From contig CANROY010000006.1 of NCBI GenBank assembly GCA_947632355.1, positions 1-34,285 of the forward strand: a stretch of 34,285 bases of DNA. The letters run 5' to 3'. The DNA is from an uncultured Bacilli bacterium. Its GTDB lineage: Bacteria; Bacillota_I; Bacilli_A; RF39; UBA660. Positions 1 to 8,550 of the stretch are shown piece after piece. The stretch's first letter is position 1. Each line of letters begins with the position of its first letter. Position numbers and translations under genes: made by a program. The notes under the pieces are model-generated. The model did no database searches and was not told where the DNA came from. It saw only the letters and a list, made by a program, of their open reading frames with translations.

Positions 1-390
1 ATTCGTAACAAAGATATTGAAATCTTTGATATAAATATAGATTTATTAAATGAAATCGATTATAATGAAATTGAGAAGTTAAATGAAAGGGATTTAAGAT
101 GGCTTTTGTATATCTTTGTATGTGAAGATAAAAGGCTACGAGAAGAGGTTTATGGGGAGAGTGAAATGATGAAAAAGGTAAATGACAAGATAGATGACTA
201 TCAAGCATTTCTAAATCGATGGTTATACTATGACAAAGAATATCTTGATAATTGTGGTATTCGATATAAATTTCAAATAGAAACAGCAAAGAAACTATTG
301 CAAATGAAGTTAGGAACTGACGAACAAATAGCAAAAGCAACAGGTTTAGATTTAGAACGAATTGAAAAATTAAAGAAGGAAAAAGAATAG
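1..390 (+). CDS. Rpn-family recombination-promoting nuclease/putative transposase, C-terminal fragment
   Basis: The reading frame is open from the first base of the window, so this is the 3' end of a gene that starts upstream; the TTG at 106 is only an internal codon. About 129 residues are visible. The pattern is a charged helical stretch (NERDLRWLLYIF), a basic/acidic linker, then IETAKKLLQMKLGTDEQIAKATGL followed by a Lys/Glu-rich end, in pieces of which the tail resembles the C-terminus of Rpn/PD-(D/E)XK putative transposases, where a small helix-turn-helix-like segment ends the protein. The nuclease core lies outside the window, so catalytic residues cannot be checked. Family assignment is from recalled sequence pattern only. 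Confidence 0.6.
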   Translation: MRNKDIEIFDINIDLLNEIDYNEIEKLNERDLRWLLYIFVCEDKRLREEVYGESEMMKKVNDKIDDYQAFLNRWLYYDKEYLDNCGIRYKFQIETAKKLLQMKLGTDEQIAKATGLDLERIEKLKKEKE

Positions 391-413
391 AAAATTTTTC
401 TTTTTTCTTTTTC
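379..413 (+). terminator. Weak intrinsic terminator candidate after the Rpn-like gene
   Basis: A 9-base arm GAAAAAGAA (379-387) is complementary to TTCTTTTTC (405-413) around a 17-base loop that itself contains AAAA/TTTTT. The stem is almost entirely A:T and the arm overlaps the stop codon region. It could terminate transcription but is weak. Confidence 0.3.
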
Positions 414-430
414 ATTTTCATCATAAAAAC

Positions 431-459
431 TTGTATTTCCATTTACACTATGCTATAAT
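431..459 (+). promoter_or_regulatory. Promoter of the Tad-like operon
   Basis: TTGTAT (431-436), a 17-base spacer and TATAAT (454-459), with an extended -10 TGc directly upstream. It is the best match to a housekeeping sigma promoter before the gene at 492, and there is no comparable site until 8228, so it probably drives 492-8211. Confidence 0.75.
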
Positions 460-491
460 CTTTAATAGATTATTGAAATTGGGTGGATTAG

Positions 492-1247
492 ATGAAAACA
501 AATTTGAAAAACTTGTTTTTACTAGCAATTATATTACTAACTCCAAGTATGGTACAGGCAGCAAGTTCTTGCAGTTATAGTGAACAAGCAGAATTAAATA
601 ATATAGTTGCTAATGTAAAAGCAACTTATGAAGTAGTAGATATATATAAAGGAAAAGTGTTAGATATTGATAGTCCAGATGAAAATGGTAATATTCCTGA
701 AGTTGATCATTATATAAAAGGCTTTGATATTACAATATTAAATATAACGGATGATATATATGTAAAAGTATCTAATGATGCTAATTCCAATGAAAAAACG
801 TATTACTATAAGGATACAAATAATGGCCAAGTAACATTTAGAACAGAAGAAACTAGCAAGTTAGTAAATTACACAATAGAAGTGTATTCTAATAAATATT
901 CTTGTGCAGGAGAAAGATTTAGAACAATTCCTCTAATTACACCGATGTATAATCCGTATTCGGAATTAGCAGTTTGTCAAAATAATTCTGAATTCTACTA
1001 TTGCCAACAATTTATATCAAGCGAAAACATTTCACTAGGGGATTTTATTAATCAGGTAGAAAAATATACTGAAGAAAAGCAAGAAGAACAACAACAAGAG
1101 GAAAATAATAAGAATTTTATTGACAAATTGAAAGATTTTTATAATAATAATAAACTAATAATTTATTCAGTTGGAATAGTTATTGTTGTAGCGGGGGTTG
1201 CTACTACTGTGATTCTGATTAAAAAGAAAAGGAGTAGGGTATTATGA
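492..1247 (+). CDS. Secreted, C-terminally anchored surface protein of unknown function
   Basis: A 251-residue protein with a signal peptide (residues 1-24, cleavage likely after VQA), an extracellular domain with four cysteines (27, 138, 162, 171), an Asp/Glu/Gln-rich spacer around 193-206, and one C-terminal membrane segment (about 222-243) followed by a basic KKKRSR tail. That topology places it on the outer face of the membrane without any sortase signal. I do not recognise the domain. It is the first gene after a strong promoter and its TGA stop overlaps the next ATG by four bases, so it is translationally coupled to the large surface protein and is part of the pilus operon. GGTGG lies six bases before the ATG. 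It may be a membrane anchor for the unanchored protein that follows; that is inference. Confidence 0.8.
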   Translation: MKTNLKNLFLLAIILLTPSMVQAASSCSYSEQAELNNIVANVKATYEVVDIYKGKVLDIDSPDENGNIPEVDHYIKGFDITILNITDDIYVKVSNDANSNEKTYYYKDTNNGQVTFRTEETSKLVNYTIEVYSNKYSCAGERFRTIPLITPMYNPYSELAVCQNNSEFYYCQQFISSENISLGDFINQVEKYTEEKQEEQQQEENNKNFIDKLKDFYNNNKLIIYSVGIVIVVAGVATTVILIKKKRSRVL

Positions 1248-3988
1248 AAAAAAATGAAAGGATTATAAAATATGGAATAATTTCCTTATTAGGAATTTTA
1301 TTAATGAATCCATTACATGTAAATGCAGCTAAAGCATGGATTAGTAACAATGGTACTACGGATAATTCTACATTATACAATACAGGTGAAGCTTATCAAG
1401 ATTTTTACGTTACAGTTCAAGATGGAAATGCAACGTATGATGCATACTGTCTAGACCATGGAAATGCTTTAGATGGTGGAGATAATCCTTCTGATGTATC
1501 ATGTCAAAGTGTAACGGATACTAAAGTTGCTGCCGGTTTTGCTTATATTCTAAATGCACCTGTTGGACACAACGTAAAACAAATGGCACTTCGTGAATTT
1601 GCACGTATTCATAACTTGTCTAAATCAGCAGATTACATTGTAAGTTCACCTTTGTTATCACAAATACAATCTTTAGTTTCTGAAGCCAACAATGCAACTG
1701 TAAATAATAATCAAGCAACTGCAAATTTAAGTTTTACTAAAATTAGTGGAAATGGTGCAGAAGTAACTTATAGCGTTACCTCTTCTGTACCGCTTGATAA
1801 AGTAGATTTTGTTTGTAAATCAGGTTGCGAAATAAAAAACAAACAATGGGATAAAACAAGTGGTACAATAACAGTTGCTGCAACAAACAATGGTTGTTCT
1901 TTTACCATTAATGCATTTTATAATAGTGCAGGTGTACGTTTTTGTACAGCTGCTAGTATAATCCAAAATGTTATCTATTATAGTGATGTTGTTTCACAAA
2001 ACGAAAATGCTAGTCAAACAAATGCAACACAAACTTTTACGGGAAGTATAGATCCTTCAACAGGTGGAAATTATTATGAAAAATATTGTAAAAATAATGA
2101 TAATGACAAATGTAATGAAAAAACTACCTTAGAAAAAAAAGATTATTGTGATGTATCTGGAAATGAAATGAAAATAACAGCTCCTAAAAATGCTAAATAT
2201 TGTATTTTAAATAGTAACGATGATGCCGGTAATACTTATCAAGATACATCAACAGTAAAAAAGAATAATCCTTATTGTGCAGTGTATTGTAAAGAAGATT
2301 ACGTTATGTCTTTACCGGGAGCTAAATACTCAGATAGCGGTAGATATTTTGAATTAGAAAATACAGTAGTTAACGCAACAAGAACATGTTATGCTACTAA
2401 TGCAGATAATGACCCGGAAAAAGGTGTTAATATTAATAAATACCTTTCTGATATTAAAAAAGCTCAAGAGGATTTAAGAGATGCTTACAATGCTTATATA
2501 AAAGCAAAACATGAAGCTGAACTTGCTAAATCTGCTATGCCTCATTATGGAACAAATTGTGATAATAAATCAGCTGGAATCTTTTGGGAAATTGACTCAA
2601 AAAGTTACAATGACGGAATAGCATTAACTAATTACAATAAAGATACAGGAGAATATCAAGTTAAATATGGAGCTTCTATTCAAACAGATTATCATAAATG
2701 GGGAAGTGAAGGCTATACTGCTACCGTACCAGATAAAAATTCTCCAAATGGAACTAAATGTGTAAATCAATCACACGATTACGGAAGTTATGATCCGGAA
2801 GGCAATTTAAATACAGCTAGAAGTAATTTAAATACTGCAGAGAATCATTTAAAAGAAGTAATTAATAATATGGAAGATTGTTATAATTGGAAAAATAATT
2901 TATGTTTAAATCCTGAAGTAGTCTTTGATTATAACGAACAATATAGTGGAGATATAAATTATGAACTTGTAAGTGGTGGAGGTACTATTGTAGGTGAAGA
3001 TGCTACTTATAAAACAGGTTCTAAAGATGGAAATACACCGATAGATAATGAATATACAACCTCTGGAGGTTCTACTCTAGAAAATCCTGCTTATGTAAAT
3101 TGTACTGAAGAGGGATGTAAAACTCAAACGACAGAAAAAGGTATTTCTACAAATAGTAAAGCTTTATATTATCGTAAAATTGAAGTAACTGGTACTGCTG
3201 AATATGCAAATACTCAAGAATTTCAAACAAATTATCCACATGGAACAATTGATACTATTCCTGAAGGTGCAGAAGTACACAAAAACTATTCTTATTTAGG
3301 TGCTGTCTTCCCTGTAGCGTTAAATACAAAAACAGGTGTATATAAATGGACATTAAACTTCTCTAACTTAGGTATGTATAATGATGAACCATCTTGTAAG
3401 AATGGTCGTTTAGATGATGTATTAGCTACAATCCCTGAAAATGCATCCGCTGGAGTTGAATACGTATGTGTTTACGTAGTAGACTGTGACGACTGTGATT
3501 ATGAATGTGTAGGAGATTATTGTTATCATGATGAAGAACCAAAATGTCCGGAATGTGATGTTTATTGTACGAATTGTATATTTGATGGTGATGGTTTCGT
3601 ATTTAATTATAAAGTTGCATCCGTTAATGATCTAAATCCAAATGAAAGAACAATGGGTTCTAACTGGACAAGTGAAAAAGGACAAAAAGCTTTAGAAGCA
3701 ATTGAGGCAGCTGCTGAAACTATTTATGAACAACCACAATATGTTATTACACTAAATCCAAATAATATGAAAGAAATTCGTGATTATAATAAAGAAACGG
3801 ATACTTATGTGGCAAAAGATTTGGATTATCATACTAAAGATGAAATTCCAAATGCTTATGGTACAAGTGCTTTCTTAAGAGATGAAAAAAATCAAAAGAA
3901 ATTCTTTAATGAAATTAAATTAAATGATAGTTGGGAATTATGGACAAGTGTTGATAAAGCAAATCATGTAGGACCTGCATATAAGTAG
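1244..3988 (+). CDS. Large secreted Cys-rich surface protein with candidate thioester adhesin domain
   Basis: A 914-residue protein with a signal peptide (1-29, ending VNA). Residues about 60-125 contain AYCLDHG with Cys69, then AAGFAYILN, then VKQMALREFA with Gln113. That order (Tyr-Cys, Tyr-Ile-Leu, Gln-x-Ala-hydrophobic) matches the thioester domain (TED) of Gram-positive adhesins, in which the Cys and Gln side chains form an internal thioester that reacts with host surface amines. A heptad-like helical stretch lies around 400-430 and another near 525-545, and a Cys cluster with repeated Asp-Cys pairs near 740-790. There is no LPXTG motif and no C-terminal membrane segment, so how it is kept on the cell is unclear; assembly onto the pilus or the upstream anchored protein is possible. 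TED assignment is from motif only. SD GGAGTAGGG precedes the start. Confidence 0.75.
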   Translation: MKKNERIIKYGIISLLGILLMNPLHVNAAKAWISNNGTTDNSTLYNTGEAYQDFYVTVQDGNATYDAYCLDHGNALDGGDNPSDVSCQSVTDTKVAAGFAYILNAPVGHNVKQMALREFARIHNLSKSADYIVSSPLLSQIQSLVSEANNATVNNNQATANLSFTKISGNGAEVTYSVTSSVPLDKVDFVCKSGCEIKNKQWDKTSGTITVAATNNGCSFTINAFYNSAGVRFCTAASIIQNVIYYSDVVSQNENASQTNATQTFTGSIDPSTGGNYYEKYCKNNDNDKCNEKTTLEKKDYCDVSGNEMKITAPKNAKYCILNSNDDAGNTYQDTSTVKKNNPYCAVYCKEDYVMSLPGAKYSDSGRYFELENTVVNATRTCYATNADNDPEKGVNINKYLSDIKKAQEDLRDAYNAYIKAKHEAELAKSAMPHYGTNCDNKSAGIFWEIDSKSYNDGIALTNYNKDTGEYQVKYGASIQTDYHKWGSEGYTATVPDKNSPNGTKCVNQSHDYGSYDPEGNLNTARSNLNTAENHLKEVINNMEDCYNWKNNLCLNPEVVFDYNEQYSGDINYELVSGGGTIVGEDATYKTGSKDGNTPIDNEYTTSGGSTLENPAYVNCTEEGCKTQTTEKGISTNSKALYYRKIEVTGTAEYANTQEFQTNYPHGTIDTIPEGAEVHKNYSYLGAVFPVALNTKTGVYKWTLNFSNLGMYNDEPSCKNGRLDDVLATIPENASAGVEYVCVYVVDCDDCDYECVGDYCYHDEEPKCPECDVYCTNCIFDGDGFVFNYKVASVNDLNPNERTMGSNWTSEKGQKALEAIEAAAETIYEQPQYVITLNPNNMKEIRDYNKETDTYVAKDLDYHTKDEIPNAYGTSAFLRDEKNQKKFFNEIKLNDSWELWTSVDKANHVGPAYK

Positions 3989-4003
3989 AAAGGGTGTTAT
4001 TAA

Positions 4004-4411
4004 GTGAAAGAAACATACTGGGGTTATTGGTTAATCTTGTTAGGTGTATTTGTTGTTGTTATTATGATGCTTATATCGAATGTTACAACACAAAATACAG
4101 AAGATTACTATTTGATTAAAGAAGTAACGGAAGCTGCGATGGTTGATTCAGTCAATTATGGGTATTTCCGTGAATATGGAGAACTTAAAATTGATCGTGA
4201 AAAGTTTATAGAATCTTTCGTAAGAAGATTTGCAGAAAACGTAAGTTTTAATACGTATGAAATTGCTTTTTATGACATATATGAAGCACCACCAAAGGTC
4301 AGTGTAAAAGTAACGAGTAAAACAAGAAGTTTTATGGTTGTTGGAGACGCTACTTCATTTGATATTGTAAATAAGGTTGATGCTATTCTTGAACTTTCAG
4401 GTCAAGAGTAG
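4004..4411 (+). CDS. Small N-terminally anchored pilin-like protein (DUF5411/TadE-like)
   Basis: A 135-residue protein beginning at GTG, with AGAAAGGGTG just upstream. After a short cytoplasmic head (MKETYWGYW) comes one hydrophobic segment (about 9-26), then a soluble extracellular domain of roughly 105 residues with no cysteine. This is the architecture of TadE/TadF minor pilins: one N-terminal membrane helix and a periplasmic/extracellular domain. The head starts M-K-E and has a Gly at position 7, like the four other small proteins at 8285-9756. It sits between the surface protein and the CpaB-like gene in the same operon, with no promoter visible. I recall similar proteins as DUF5411, not certain. 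A minor pilin or assembly factor is the likely role. Confidence 0.65.
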   Translation: MKETYWGYWLILLGVFVVVIMMLISNVTTQNTEDYYLIKEVTEAAMVDSVNYGYFREYGELKIDREKFIESFVRRFAENVSFNTYEIAFYDIYEAPPKVSVKVTSKTRSFMVVGDATSFDIVNKVDAILELSGQE

Positions 4412-4441
4412 GGTTAATAATAAAATTAGGAGGAATGAAAA

Positions 4442-5302
4442 ATGGGAAATGTATTAACATCTGTTAAAAGATTTTTAGCAAACAAAAACACAGTGACAAT
4501 ATTAGGAGTGTTACTAGCCATATTGGTACTATATATTGGTTATAATTATCGTGTAAAACAAGCAACAACACCAGTAACGGTACCATATGCAAAAGAAGAG
4601 TTATCTTCACGTACATTAATTACAGCTGATATGATTGGTTATATGGAAGTATCTAGTAGTGTTGTAAAAAATAGTCCAAACTTAATTACAAATGCTAGTG
4701 AAATTATCAATAACTATGTTTCTTATGGAGCAACTATTCCTGAAAATGGTATGTTCTATAAAAACCTTGTAAAAACAAAAGCAGAACAACCTGATAGTGC
4801 TTTTAATGGGTTACCTGACGGTTATGCACCATATAGTTTAAGTGTAAATTTACATGATACCTATGCAAATTCTATATTCCCTGGAAATTACATCGATTTA
4901 TACTTTAGTGCTGTTGATGATGATGGTAAATATATTTACTCACCATTTATTAAAAGTATTGAAGTAAAAGATGTAAAAGATAGCCAAGGAAATTCTGTGT
5001 TTGAAACTGCATCTGAATCACGTGTCCCTGCTGAATTAATTTTCTGGGTACCGAATGATATGTTAAGATTATTAAATCTTGCTGAAGACATCAGTGGATA
5101 TTCTATAAAAGTTAATCCAGTACCAAGAAATGCATCTTATAGTGCAAATCCTGATTCTACGAGAGTAGAAAGTGACTATATTAGAGCATTTATAGAATCT
5201 AAAGCTGCTGCTATACCTGAAAATACAGTAACTACACAAACAACAGATACAACGAACACGAATAATGCTACAAACAATAATGATACAACCAATAATGGTT
5301 AA
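4442..5302 (+). CDS. CpaB/RcpC-like SAF-domain pilus assembly protein
   Basis: A 286-residue protein with an N-terminal membrane helix (about 17-34) and then an SAF-type domain: PVTVPYAKEELSSRTLITADMI is the typical first strand-helix of CpaB, where the protein 'takes' a value and then the 'Y' motif follows. The second half (about 120-230) has the SVNLHD...PGNYIDLYF and PAELIFWV patterns of the RcpC/CpaB C-terminal domain. CpaB proteins are periplasmic or wall-side components of Tad pilus machines. The last 35 residues are a Thr/Asn-rich low-complexity tail. An AGGAGGA ribosome site lies at 4428-4434; the ATG at 4435 is out of frame. It is followed after 40 bases by the pilus ATPase, the usual Tad order. 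Confidence 0.8.
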   Translation: MGNVLTSVKRFLANKNTVTILGVLLAILVLYIGYNYRVKQATTPVTVPYAKEELSSRTLITADMIGYMEVSSSVVKNSPNLITNASEIINNYVSYGATIPENGMFYKNLVKTKAEQPDSAFNGLPDGYAPYSLSVNLHDTYANSIFPGNYIDLYFSAVDDDGKYIYSPFIKSIEVKDVKDSQGNSVFETASESRVPAELIFWVPNDMLRLLNLAEDISGYSIKVNPVPRNASYSANPDSTRVESDYIRAFIESKAAAIPENTVTTQTTDTTNTNNATNNNDTTNNG

Positions 5303-5342
5303 GAAAAAATAAAAGAATAAAAAGGAAAGAAGGTGTCTAGAC

Positions 5343-6512
5343 ATGGATGATGCAATATTTTCACAATTAGATTTTGGACCCCTAGAAGAGTTTTTACGCA
5401 TTGATGATGTCACCGATATTTCATATAGTAATGGTGGTCAAGTATGGATTAAGACACTTTCTCGAGGTGTATTTAAAGTAGAAAGACCGGAAATTAATAA
5501 TGCATTAATGGAAAAATTAGCGTTTCAATGTTCAAACGTAATGGGTAAAACGTTTAATATGGCTCATCCATTTTTAGATGCTGAATCTACGGAACTTCGT
5601 TTGAATTTCATACATGATTCAATTGCTACAAATGGTATTGCTTGTTTAATACGTAAAACACCTGCTAAAATACGTTTGAACAAAGAAAAGTTAATAAATG
5701 AAAAATATGTATCGGAAGATTTACTTGATTTTCTACTACAATGTGTACAAGGGCATGCCAATATAATCGTAAGTGGTGAAACTGGTTCAGGTAAAACCGA
5801 ACTTGTTAAATATTTAGCAAGTACAACAAAGGAAGATGAAAAAATCATTACGATAGAGGATACTTTGGAATTACACTTAGATCGTATATTTCCTCATCGT
5901 GATATTGTTGCAATGAAAACCAATAATATTGCTTCTTATACTGATGTACTTGTTACCTGTATGAGACAAAACCCAATTTGGATTCTTTTATCTGAGGTAC
6001 GTAGTGCCGAAGCCGTACTCGCTGTCCGTAACTCTATTTCATCAGGGCACCATATCTTATCTACAATCCACTCTGATAAAGCATCCTCAATTCCTATGCG
6101 TATGTATAGTTTATTGGAAACCAATCAAGATGTAGAACAATTTTTAACAACAATACATCGTTATGTTCAAATAGGTGTTTATGTTAAAGGTTATATGAGT
6201 AAAGAATTAGGTCGTTTTCAAAGGGAAATTATGGAAATATGTGAATTCTATGTGGATGATAATGACAATAAACCAAAAGTAAATACAATCTATCAAAAAT
6301 CCATGGATGGTAAAATGACCTTAAATAATCCAACCCAACATTTAAGAGATTACTTATCCATTCAAGGAGTGGTTTTACCGGAAAATATCTTTCGAACAGG
6401 AAGTCCAACACCTAGTATAAAACCTATTGCAACAACACCAACAACAAGTACTCAAACACAAACGACTAGTCGTCCGACTGCTACCATTAATCGAGTAGCA
6501 GATACAATATAG
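5343..6512 (+). CDS. CpaF/TadA-like type II/IV secretion ATPase
   Basis: A 389-residue cytoplasmic ATPase that powers pilus assembly. The Walker A is GETGSGKT (145-152), the Asp box is IEDTLEL (171-177), the Walker B region is IWILLSEVR (212-220) and the His box is GHHILSTIHSDKA (235-247). This is the full motif set of the VirB11/CpaF/GspE family. The N-terminal 110 residues (DVTDISYSNGG...VWIKT) match the CpaF N-terminal domain. Neighbours (CpaB-like upstream, two GspF-like platform proteins downstream) identify it as the Tad-type motor. Unlike usual CpaF proteins it ends in a Thr/Pro/Ser-rich tail of about 35 residues. SD AGAAGGTG lies before the ATG. It is the only VirB11-type ATPase in the window, so it might also serve the downstream type IV secretion module. 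Confidence 0.9.
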   Translation: MDDAIFSQLDFGPLEEFLRIDDVTDISYSNGGQVWIKTLSRGVFKVERPEINNALMEKLAFQCSNVMGKTFNMAHPFLDAESTELRLNFIHDSIATNGIACLIRKTPAKIRLNKEKLINEKYVSEDLLDFLLQCVQGHANIIVSGETGSGKTELVKYLASTTKEDEKIITIEDTLELHLDRIFPHRDIVAMKTNNIASYTDVLVTCMRQNPIWILLSEVRSAEAVLAVRNSISSGHHILSTIHSDKASSIPMRMYSLLETNQDVEQFLTTIHRYVQIGVYVKGYMSKELGRFQREIMEICEFYVDDNDNKPKVNTIYQKSMDGKMTLNNPTQHLRDYLSIQGVVLPENIFRTGSPTPSIKPIATTPTTSTQTQTTSRPTATINRVADTI

Positions 6513-6527
6513 AAAGGAGTAAAAAAA

Positions 6528-7421
6528 ATGGAATTAATCATTTTATGGATTATCGGAATCTATGTTGTATCGTATCGCCAAAATAATGGAGAAAATGTGT
6601 ATCGTTTCTTCATTACGCAAGTAAAAGATACGTATGAAAAATTTGCTCCCTATAGTTACAAAGAAGTAAGAGAAAAAGTAAAAGCTTTAGGACAAGACTT
6701 TACCGCAAGACAATATACAAGTCAAATTGTTATGTTTGCAGGTATTGCTGGAGGTATATCTTATTTATACTTTTATAATATCGTGGTAGCCATTATCTAT
6801 GCTTTAATTGCTGTTGCGTTTATCCCTTACTTAGCGTATTTACGTTATCAAAAGATTTATAGTGAATTTATTTTTGAACAAATTCAAATTTATACGACAA
6901 ACGTTATTATGGAATTTACAACGACCCAAAGTTTTGTTAAATCTCTAGAAGGTGTAAGAGATTCAGGTATCTTAGAAGACCCTGTTTTACAAGATGTAAG
7001 AACAATGATTGATATGTCTTATCAAAATGGTACCATTGATGAATCAATTGAATTCTTTAATGAAAAATATCCATTCTATATGGTAAAAAATATGAACCAA
7101 TTGTTCTTACAAATTACCAAAGAAGGTGCTAAGGACTCAGGAGAAGCCTTAGAAAACATGAGTCAAGATATCGATGCCTTAGTTGAAGGAGTCTATCGTG
7201 ACCAAGCAGACCGTAAAAACTTCCATAAACGTTTCATTACTTTTGGTCTTGCGTTATTCTTACTTGTTATGGCCATGCAATTTCTACTTGGAACGGATAG
7301 TTATATTGAACTATTAGATATATGGTATGTAAAATTAATCTTACATGCAATCATAATTATTAATTGTTATTTCTTACTTAGTGGTGAGAAATACTACAAT
7401 GCAGATGTGGGGGTAGAATAG
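6528..7421 (+). CDS. TadB-like GspF-family inner-membrane platform protein
   Basis: A 297-residue membrane protein with hydrophobic segments at about 1-14, 65-103 (two adjacent helices), 235-256 and 262-282, and a cytoplasmic helical domain between (about 105-225) containing the pattern FTTTQSFVKSLEGVRDSGIL and the ITKEGAKDSGEALENMS stretch typical of the GspF/TadB domain. These proteins form the membrane platform on which the pilin subunits are added. It follows the ATPase after 15 bases with an AAAGGAG ribosome site, and is followed one base later by a second family member, which is the TadB-TadC arrangement. Which of the two is TadB and which TadC cannot be decided from sequence alone; order suggests this is TadB. 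Confidence 0.8.
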   Translation: MELIILWIIGIYVVSYRQNNGENVYRFFITQVKDTYEKFAPYSYKEVREKVKALGQDFTARQYTSQIVMFAGIAGGISYLYFYNIVVAIIYALIAVAFIPYLAYLRYQKIYSEFIFEQIQIYTTNVIMEFTTTQSFVKSLEGVRDSGILEDPVLQDVRTMIDMSYQNGTIDESIEFFNEKYPFYMVKNMNQLFLQITKEGAKDSGEALENMSQDIDALVEGVYRDQADRKNFHKRFITFGLALFLLVMAMQFLLGTDSYIELLDIWYVKLILHAIIIINCYFLLSGEKYYNADVGVE

Positions 7422-7422
7422 T

Positions 7423-8211
7423 ATGGCGATAGAAATATTAATTATAGGAGCTATTTTCCTCTTTGTAATGAATTATACAGGTAGAATCAGTACCAACCGT
7501 TTTATTGCAGACAATGAAGTCTATTTTAGAAAACTAAAAGAAGAGGATTGGGATTTTTATGTTAGAGCCAAATATGGTGATGGCGTAAATGGTGATATTC
7601 TATTTAACAAAAGAATTCGTAATGGTTTAATTACCATCGTTGTTTTGGTTTTTTGCTTTATTTCAAAATTAAATTATGTTACCCTTCTTTTCTGTTTCAT
7701 AGGTGGTTTTTTAGTATTTAAAATCGATTATTTTAATATTAAAAAATATTATAAAGCTCATTTACATGAAATTAATTCTATGCTACCACATTACTTAAAA
7801 AGTTTAGAAATCTTAATTCAACACTACACGGTACCGGTAGCAATCGGAAAATCCATTGATGATGCCCCTCCAATCTTTAAAGAAGGTTTACAAGAATTAA
7901 TTAATGAAATTAATGCTGGTAATGATAAAATTGATCCATATGTAAACTTTGCTAGACAATATCCCGTAAGAGATTCCATGCGTATGATGCGTCTTTTATA
8001 TCGTTTAAGTTTAGGTAGACAAGAACATAAACAAGATCAATTACTAGCCTTCTCAAAAACGATTAGTAATTTACAACAAAAAGCTCGTGAAACAAGATAC
8101 AAAGAAAGACTTGAAAAAATGGAATCAAAAACCATGAGTATGTTAATTACAACTGGTTTAGGTGTTATGGTTTTATTAATTTTTGCCGTCTTAATGTTAA
8201 TGGGAATGTAA
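7423..8211 (+). CDS. TadC-like GspF-family inner-membrane platform protein
   Basis: A 262-residue protein with a first membrane helix (about 2-17), a helical hairpin (about 68-102), a cytoplasmic helical domain with LPHYLKSLEILIQHYTVPVA and RMMRLLYRLSLGRQE, and a last membrane helix (about 238-260). It is the second GspF-type platform protein, starting one base after the preceding stop with a G-rich GGGGGT site overlapping the upstream gene. It closes the first transcriptional block of the pilus operon; a new promoter starts 17 bases later. The pairing of two such genes behind a CpaF-like ATPase is specific to Tad-like machines. It is shorter than usual TadC proteins, which run to about 300 residues. 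Confidence 0.75.
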   Translation: MAIEILIIGAIFLFVMNYTGRISTNRFIADNEVYFRKLKEEDWDFYVRAKYGDGVNGDILFNKRIRNGLITIVVLVFCFISKLNYVTLLFCFIGGFLVFKIDYFNIKKYYKAHLHEINSMLPHYLKSLEILIQHYTVPVAIGKSIDDAPPIFKEGLQELINEINAGNDKIDPYVNFARQYPVRDSMRMMRLLYRLSLGRQEHKQDQLLAFSKTISNLQQKARETRYKERLEKMESKTMSMLITTGLGVMVLLIFAVLMLMGM

Positions 8212-8227
8212 AAAAATAGACATTCTA

Positions 8228-8256
8228 TTGATAATATAATAAAAAATAGTTATAAT
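8228..8256 (+). promoter_or_regulatory. Strong internal promoter for the pilin genes
   Basis: TTGATA (8228-8233), a 17-base spacer and TATAAT (8251-8256); an overlapping TATAAT lies at 8235-8240. An AGGAGGA ribosome site follows at 8271-8277. A separate strong promoter and optimal ribosome site in front of the mini-pilin genes fits the high dose expected of a structural subunit. Confidence 0.7.
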
Positions 8257-8284
8257 AAAAATTAGAATAGAGGAGGAATAAAAT

Positions 8285-8530
8285 ATGAAAGAAGCAACCG
8301 GAGAATTAAACATGACCGTTGTTACAGTAGTAGCTATTGCAGCCGTAGCAGCATTCTTCTATGCATTCGTATGGCCAAGCATTAAAGTAAATATTTTAAA
8401 TAGTACCAAATGTGCATCTACTACTACATGTAATTGTACTGGAAAAACGTGTCAATGTACGTATATGGATGAAAATAATCAAGCACAAGAAGTAACTTGT
8501 CCAAATAATAATGATGCTGATAAAAAATAG
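8285..8530 (+). CDS. Mini-pilin 1 (Flp-like major pilin candidate)
   Basis: An 81-residue protein: a short head MKEATGELN, one hydrophobic helix (about 10-30) ending in WPSIK, then a small extracellular part with six cysteines between residues 43 and 73 (TTTCNCTGKTCQC is the densest part). Size and layout match Flp pilins of Tad systems, but the usual G/xxxxE[YF] prepilin site is not present; the Gly6-Glu7 pair is the nearest thing. The downstream gene is a paralogue with the identical first 13 residues. Extracellular cysteines in such a short subunit suggest disulphide stabilisation or cross-linking. Position directly behind a strong promoter makes this the best candidate for the main fibre subunit. 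Confidence 0.75.
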   Translation: MKEATGELNMTVVTVVAIAAVAAFFYAFVWPSIKVNILNSTKCASTTTCNCTGKTCQCTYMDENNQAQEVTCPNNNDADKK

Positions 8531-8550
8531 GATTTAAGGAGAAATAAAGA

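Noticed and set aside
1244..3988. Sortase-anchored adhesin
   Set aside because: The C-terminus has no LPXTG-like motif, membrane helix or basic tail, and no sortase gene is in the window.
5072..5413. Minus-strand ORF of 113 codons across the CpaB/CpaF junction
   Set aside because: Low-complexity shadow of coding sequence on the opposite strand, spanning the start of a clear ATPase gene.
8205..8224. Hairpin GAATGT/ACATTC after the TadC-like gene as a terminator
   Set aside because: Only six base pairs with a 10-base loop and no T run after it.
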